Assembly (NCBI RefSeq): GCF_014805625.2
Contig: NW_023998415.1
Coordinates: forward strand, 19,438,011 to 19,502,010
Source of the DNA: Glossina fuscipes
Lineage: Eukaryota > Arthropoda > Insecta > Diptera > Glossinidae
DNA length: 64,000 nucleotides
Direction of reading: 5' to 3'
The position numbers were made by a program, and so were the translations under genes. The notes under the pieces were generated by a model, which saw only the letters and a program-made list of their open reading frames with translations, was not told the DNA's origin and searched no databases. Each line of letters begins with the position of its first letter. Within the stretch, counting starts at the first letter, position 1. Shown here piece after piece: positions 60,121 through 64,000 of this stretch.

Positions 60121-63100
60121 AGTCTTTCTCAATTAGTTCTATAATGCCTTCATTTATTTTGTTTATATGTACAGGGTGTTCGTAAATTTGTTAAAGTATT
60201 ATAATGAGTGAAGAATTTTTATGCGATATTTGAAATATTTAGCGAATCCGTCCATTCGTCCATCCACCCATCCATTCATTAATGTATTCAGTTTTGAACA
60301 TTTCTGCTTTTGTTTCCTTTTTTGCAAAGACTTTACATAACACAGCTGAGTGCGAAAACGAACAAAAAATGCGCTTGCTTTTTTTTATTTGAGACAAAAT
60401 TTACATATATAATCTCGTTGGGGAAAAAAATAAACCAGTTTGCACTCAATGAAAGCAAATATACTTGTGTAGAGTTTAAGTCTGAATAATGTACGAGGTG
60501 TGGTCAAAAAAACAAAGGTCACTTTTCAAATATCATGAGCTACACACATTCGTAAACGGAATGAATGAATAAAAATGTCATTTTTTTTTTTTTTTTTTTT
60601 TTTTAACAAAAATAGTAAATGAAATTAAAAAAAAAGTAAGAAAAATAAAAATAAATGTAAAATATTTTATTTTGCTGTTATTCTTAATAGTAAAAAAAAA
60701 AAAACAAACCCTCTAGTGTACTATTTTTTAAAAAAAATACACCAAGTAATTACTTCGTATGGCCTTATATCGTTTAAGTAGCGTGAGACAAGCTGGCTAA
60801 ACGGGAGAACCAGAAAATACGCAACAAGTATTTTTTTTTTAATTGAAGCTAAAACAAAAAACGGGAAATACCCAACAGGTGAGAAAATGATATCATATCT
60901 TATTCCACTCTAGCGTTTTTCTGACGTACTTTTGCGGAATTTTACAGAGTTGTGTTGTAATAAACAATTTAGTTTGACAGTTATTTTTTTGTTTAGAAGT
61001 TAACCAATATTTATAGCCGTATAGTTTCCCAAACAGCTGATCTATGAATTTGTGCGCGGTACATATGTATGCAATATGTACAGTTTCTCATGATAATTTA
61101 TACACATTTTCATAATAACATGATAGTTAAATAGTTAATCTGGATAACGAAAAGCAACGTCGTACAAATACGTTAAGCGACATGACAAAGTTTGATATTT
61201 GAGATATATGACATATAGGATTCGAATTGATTCGTAGTTTAAAATTGATTATTGCATTAACAGATTTATCGCAAATACGCTACAATACGCATTTGACCTA
61301 AAAATTTAACAATCAAAGCATTTAATGTTCAGTGCGCCTTTTTTTTTGCGTATGGAAAGTTAAATCGTCTGATATTTTATTAAAGGAATGTTGGAGAAAA
61401 ACTCGAATCCCCGTTTATAAATTTTACATAGAAGCGTTTTATTCATTTCACATTGTCGCTTCATGTTCATACTTTTAGTCGAGTGATGTAAGTGAATTTA
61501 AGTTGATCTTAAGTCTTTATCATTTATTGGCTGGCTTAAGACAACTATTAATAAATAAGACAAAAGATATTGCCTAAGCAGGAAAAGTCTAGAAATTTAG
61601 GAAGATTAACGATTGTTAACAATAGTTGTTAAAATTTTTATTAACAATAGTTTAGTAAATTTTCTGCTATAAATTTATCAAATATAAGGTCATTTAAGGA
61701 CAAATGCGTTGTTTTGTATCTTCTCATCTGTTGCTTAGCGATCTCATGACGCAACATTTCAGGATTGCCCTGTATATGCAGGTGTTTCTTTTTTCTTTTT
61801 TCTTTCTTCTCGGTTTTCTATGTGTAATTGCATGTTTATGCTCTTCTACGTGTGCATGTGTGTATGTGTGTATGTCAGTGTAGTCTGTACGTTTGTTTAT
61901 CTGCCTGCGTGTCTGTATATACGTATGCTGCGTGTATATATATAAGCGTATGTGTAGGCGTGTACGTATATATATATATATATATATATATATGTCGATC
62001 TGTCTGTCAGTGTGTGTATTTAGTTGATTTGTTTGTATATTTTTCCTATTATAGTCGTTAGCTTTTTTGTGGATATTTCGGTTTGCGGTTATTGTTTGCA
62101 TTTTTCTTTTCTTCATTTGTTTTTATCCTTTGTGTATGTGTGTGTGTGTGTGTGTGCGCGTTTGTGTCTATATGAAATATGTATGTTTTGCAAACTATTA
62201 ATAAATATTATTTTCGCTCAACTGGCTCGTCACAAGCACACACGAATATATTGAGAACTTTTACGTTTGTATGTATGTGTACGCATATATGTTAAAAATA
62301 TTATAAGTTTATCAAATAAATCTGATCAGTGTGGGCTTAGTACGTTTTTATTTATTTATTTAAATTTTTGTTTCTTTTTTTCCTTTTATTTTTTTTCATT
62401 TTTAAGGAGAAAATAAAATTTGGCAATATTTCAGGAATCATGGTGTTTGTCGTATGTGTTTTCGTTTCTAATTTATTTTGAGGGATCTCAGCGAGAGATA
62501 TTTCTCAAGAAAGACTAGAAAAAAATTTATTTATTTTTTTTATTGTTGTTGTTGGTGCTAAAAAGTTTTACTTTTTCTTTCAAGAATATTTCGGTTTTCC
62601 AAATGTAATAAAATTTCTTTAAAATTTTTGCAAAATATATTAAAAAAAAAAAAAAAATAAAACAAAGAATATATTCAACATAATAATAAAAAATTTATCT
62701 ATATTTAAAGGATTCAAATTAAGCATAAACACTCCGTTTTGTCATTTTGTTGAAATCTTTGAATATACATACATATATACATGTATGTAAATAATGTAAA
62801 TATAAGGATATGACTTATCATAATCATCATCAACGCCACACGACGACAATTCGATTGTTTTCGCAGTTAAACGTATTTTCGACGAGCGGACGGGGGGGAG
62901 TTTATATTTCTGGCATAATTGCCAGAATAAAAAACGTAACTCATAACTTACCAAAATGGTTACATGGAATATAGAAAATATTTATGACGAAAATTTTCAC
63001 CAAAAAACGAATCCCGATTAATCACTACTACAACAAGCAACACTTTTTTTCTTTGGGAAAGTGAAGGCATATATATGTATATATATGTATATATATATAC

Positions 63101-64000
63101 GTCGATTTGAATCGTTTCTCACTTGCTAGTTTCCCCAGCTGTATGTGTCGTTAGTTACATGATTAACTAATGTTTTCAAGTTTTTAAGCTTTTTCTTTCA
63201 TTTTCTTTCGGGTGAACAAATTTCTAATTCTTTCATAGAATTCCGTTAAGTTTTGCTCCTATGCGAGTAATCGTAACAGAAGGACGACTAACTTTAAATT
63301 AAGGTTACAATTTTGAAATTCCTTGAACTCTAATGATACAATCATTTTATTATTAGTTATTAAACTTGGAAAGGTCATGTTGGATTTGTATCCCACATAT
63401 AGCGGAGGATAATATGTATCGTCCGTCCATACGTTATCTTTAAGCAATGAACACTCTTTGAATAATTAAACAGAGCGGAATCAGAGGATGAATTGCATCC
63501 TTATTTTTGGTTATGGTGCATAAGTTGTGTGTCCGAGCACCACGCTACAGAGGCGGTATCTATTGTTACTTTCATTGGTGAAAAGTGTTTCAACAAATGA
63601 AAACGCAATACCTCATTACAGTTACTGAGTTGTACAGTAATTGAGTTTTTATAAAGCAACAAAAACAAAATTAGGCGTGACCATTGAATAGGACTTCAAA
63701 GCAATAAATTTTCTTCGTCTTCCTTTAGGGTTTACCTATGCCAGTACGGTACGGTACGTATCAAATACAAATGAGAATTTTTGAATTATGAAAATTGTCT
63801 GAATTTAGGCTTAGGTGAGATTTCATTGCATTTTTCTCGTCGCATTTTTTTTTATCGCCATAGAATTACAAAGCCACTTTAAATACGTACTGCATTAAGA
63901 AATTTTGTTTTCAAAATCGCTACATGGGTTGGGTTCTCTCATATTATTGACCGTTCACTATTTGAAAAGAAAAGTTGATTCGAAAAAAAAAAAAAAAAAA
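60121..64000. other. Intergenic or intronic, no gene seen
   Basis: Mixed AT-rich sequence with poly-T (60580-60604), poly-A, (TA)n at about 61969-61993, TG-rich runs around 61850-61880 and 62134-62157, and further T-rich stretches at 62350-62640. GTACGAGGTGTGGTCAAAAA at 60491 resembles the start of some mariner-type terminal repeats, but no partner was found. A minus-strand frame at 62742-62954 and one at 63259-63447 have no recognisable motif. Confidence 0.4.

Noticed and set aside
60491..60510. Mariner-like terminal sequence
   Set aside because: GTACGAGGTGTGGTCAAAAA resembles some mariner ends, but no inverted partner or transposase trace was found within 1.5 kb.
61724..62116. 130-codon minus-strand frame
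   Set aside because: Composition follows TATA/TGTG repeats (YIYIYI, HTDRQ). No conserved motif.

Overview
The window looks like a piece of a higher-fly (brachyceran dipteran) nuclear genome, possibly a calyptrate such as a tsetse fly. The DNA is strongly AT-rich, coding regions are split by short GT-AG introns, and every recognisable protein has a clear fly counterpart. The 100-base run of N shows a draft assembly. The genus is an inference. I placed exon joins by eye; in each multi-exon gene the listed exons sum to a whole number of codons.

Layout. 0-3.5 kb: 3' end of the zinc-finger gene MEP-1 on the plus strand, followed by a long A-rich 3' UTR. 3.6-8.2 kb: two divergent genes for small, unrecognised secreted proteins; the first has an internally deleted mariner in its intron. 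8.2-14.4 kb: gene-poor, with a piggyBac-type MITE. 14.4-24.4 kb: dense gene block with an unknown multi-pass membrane protein (+), mitochondrial prolyl-tRNA synthetase (-), snurportin-1 (+), a DNTTIP1-like protein (+) and a small CFAP144/FAM183-like protein (+). 24.4-29.7 kb: repeat-rich, with an RNase H-like retroelement scrap, an orphan exon of glycogen debranching enzyme and three tRNA-derived SINE copies. 29.7-43.3 kb: second gene block with a DUF229 protein (+), troponin C (+), mus81 (-), rogdi (+) and a 3-beta-HSD-like NAD(P) oxidoreductase (+). 43.3-64 kb: no convincing gene; it holds a mariner remnant split by a solo LTR, a fourth SINE, a second piggyBac-type MITE, a repeat copy matching one at 29 kb, and about 10 kb of markedly T-rich DNA that may be antisense to a long UTR of a gene beyond the right edge.

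The genes are mostly housekeeping or tissue-specific and do not form one pathway. Local arrangement is still informative: a convergent pair (membrane protein / prolyl-tRNA synthetase) whose 3' UTRs probably overlap, a divergent pair (mus81 / rogdi) separated by a cluster of DRE-like sites, and a rogdi - CG7724-like neighbourhood that may be conserved with Drosophila. I saw no undescribed multi-gene system. The most unusual content is the transposon archaeology and the unclassified secreted and membrane proteins.
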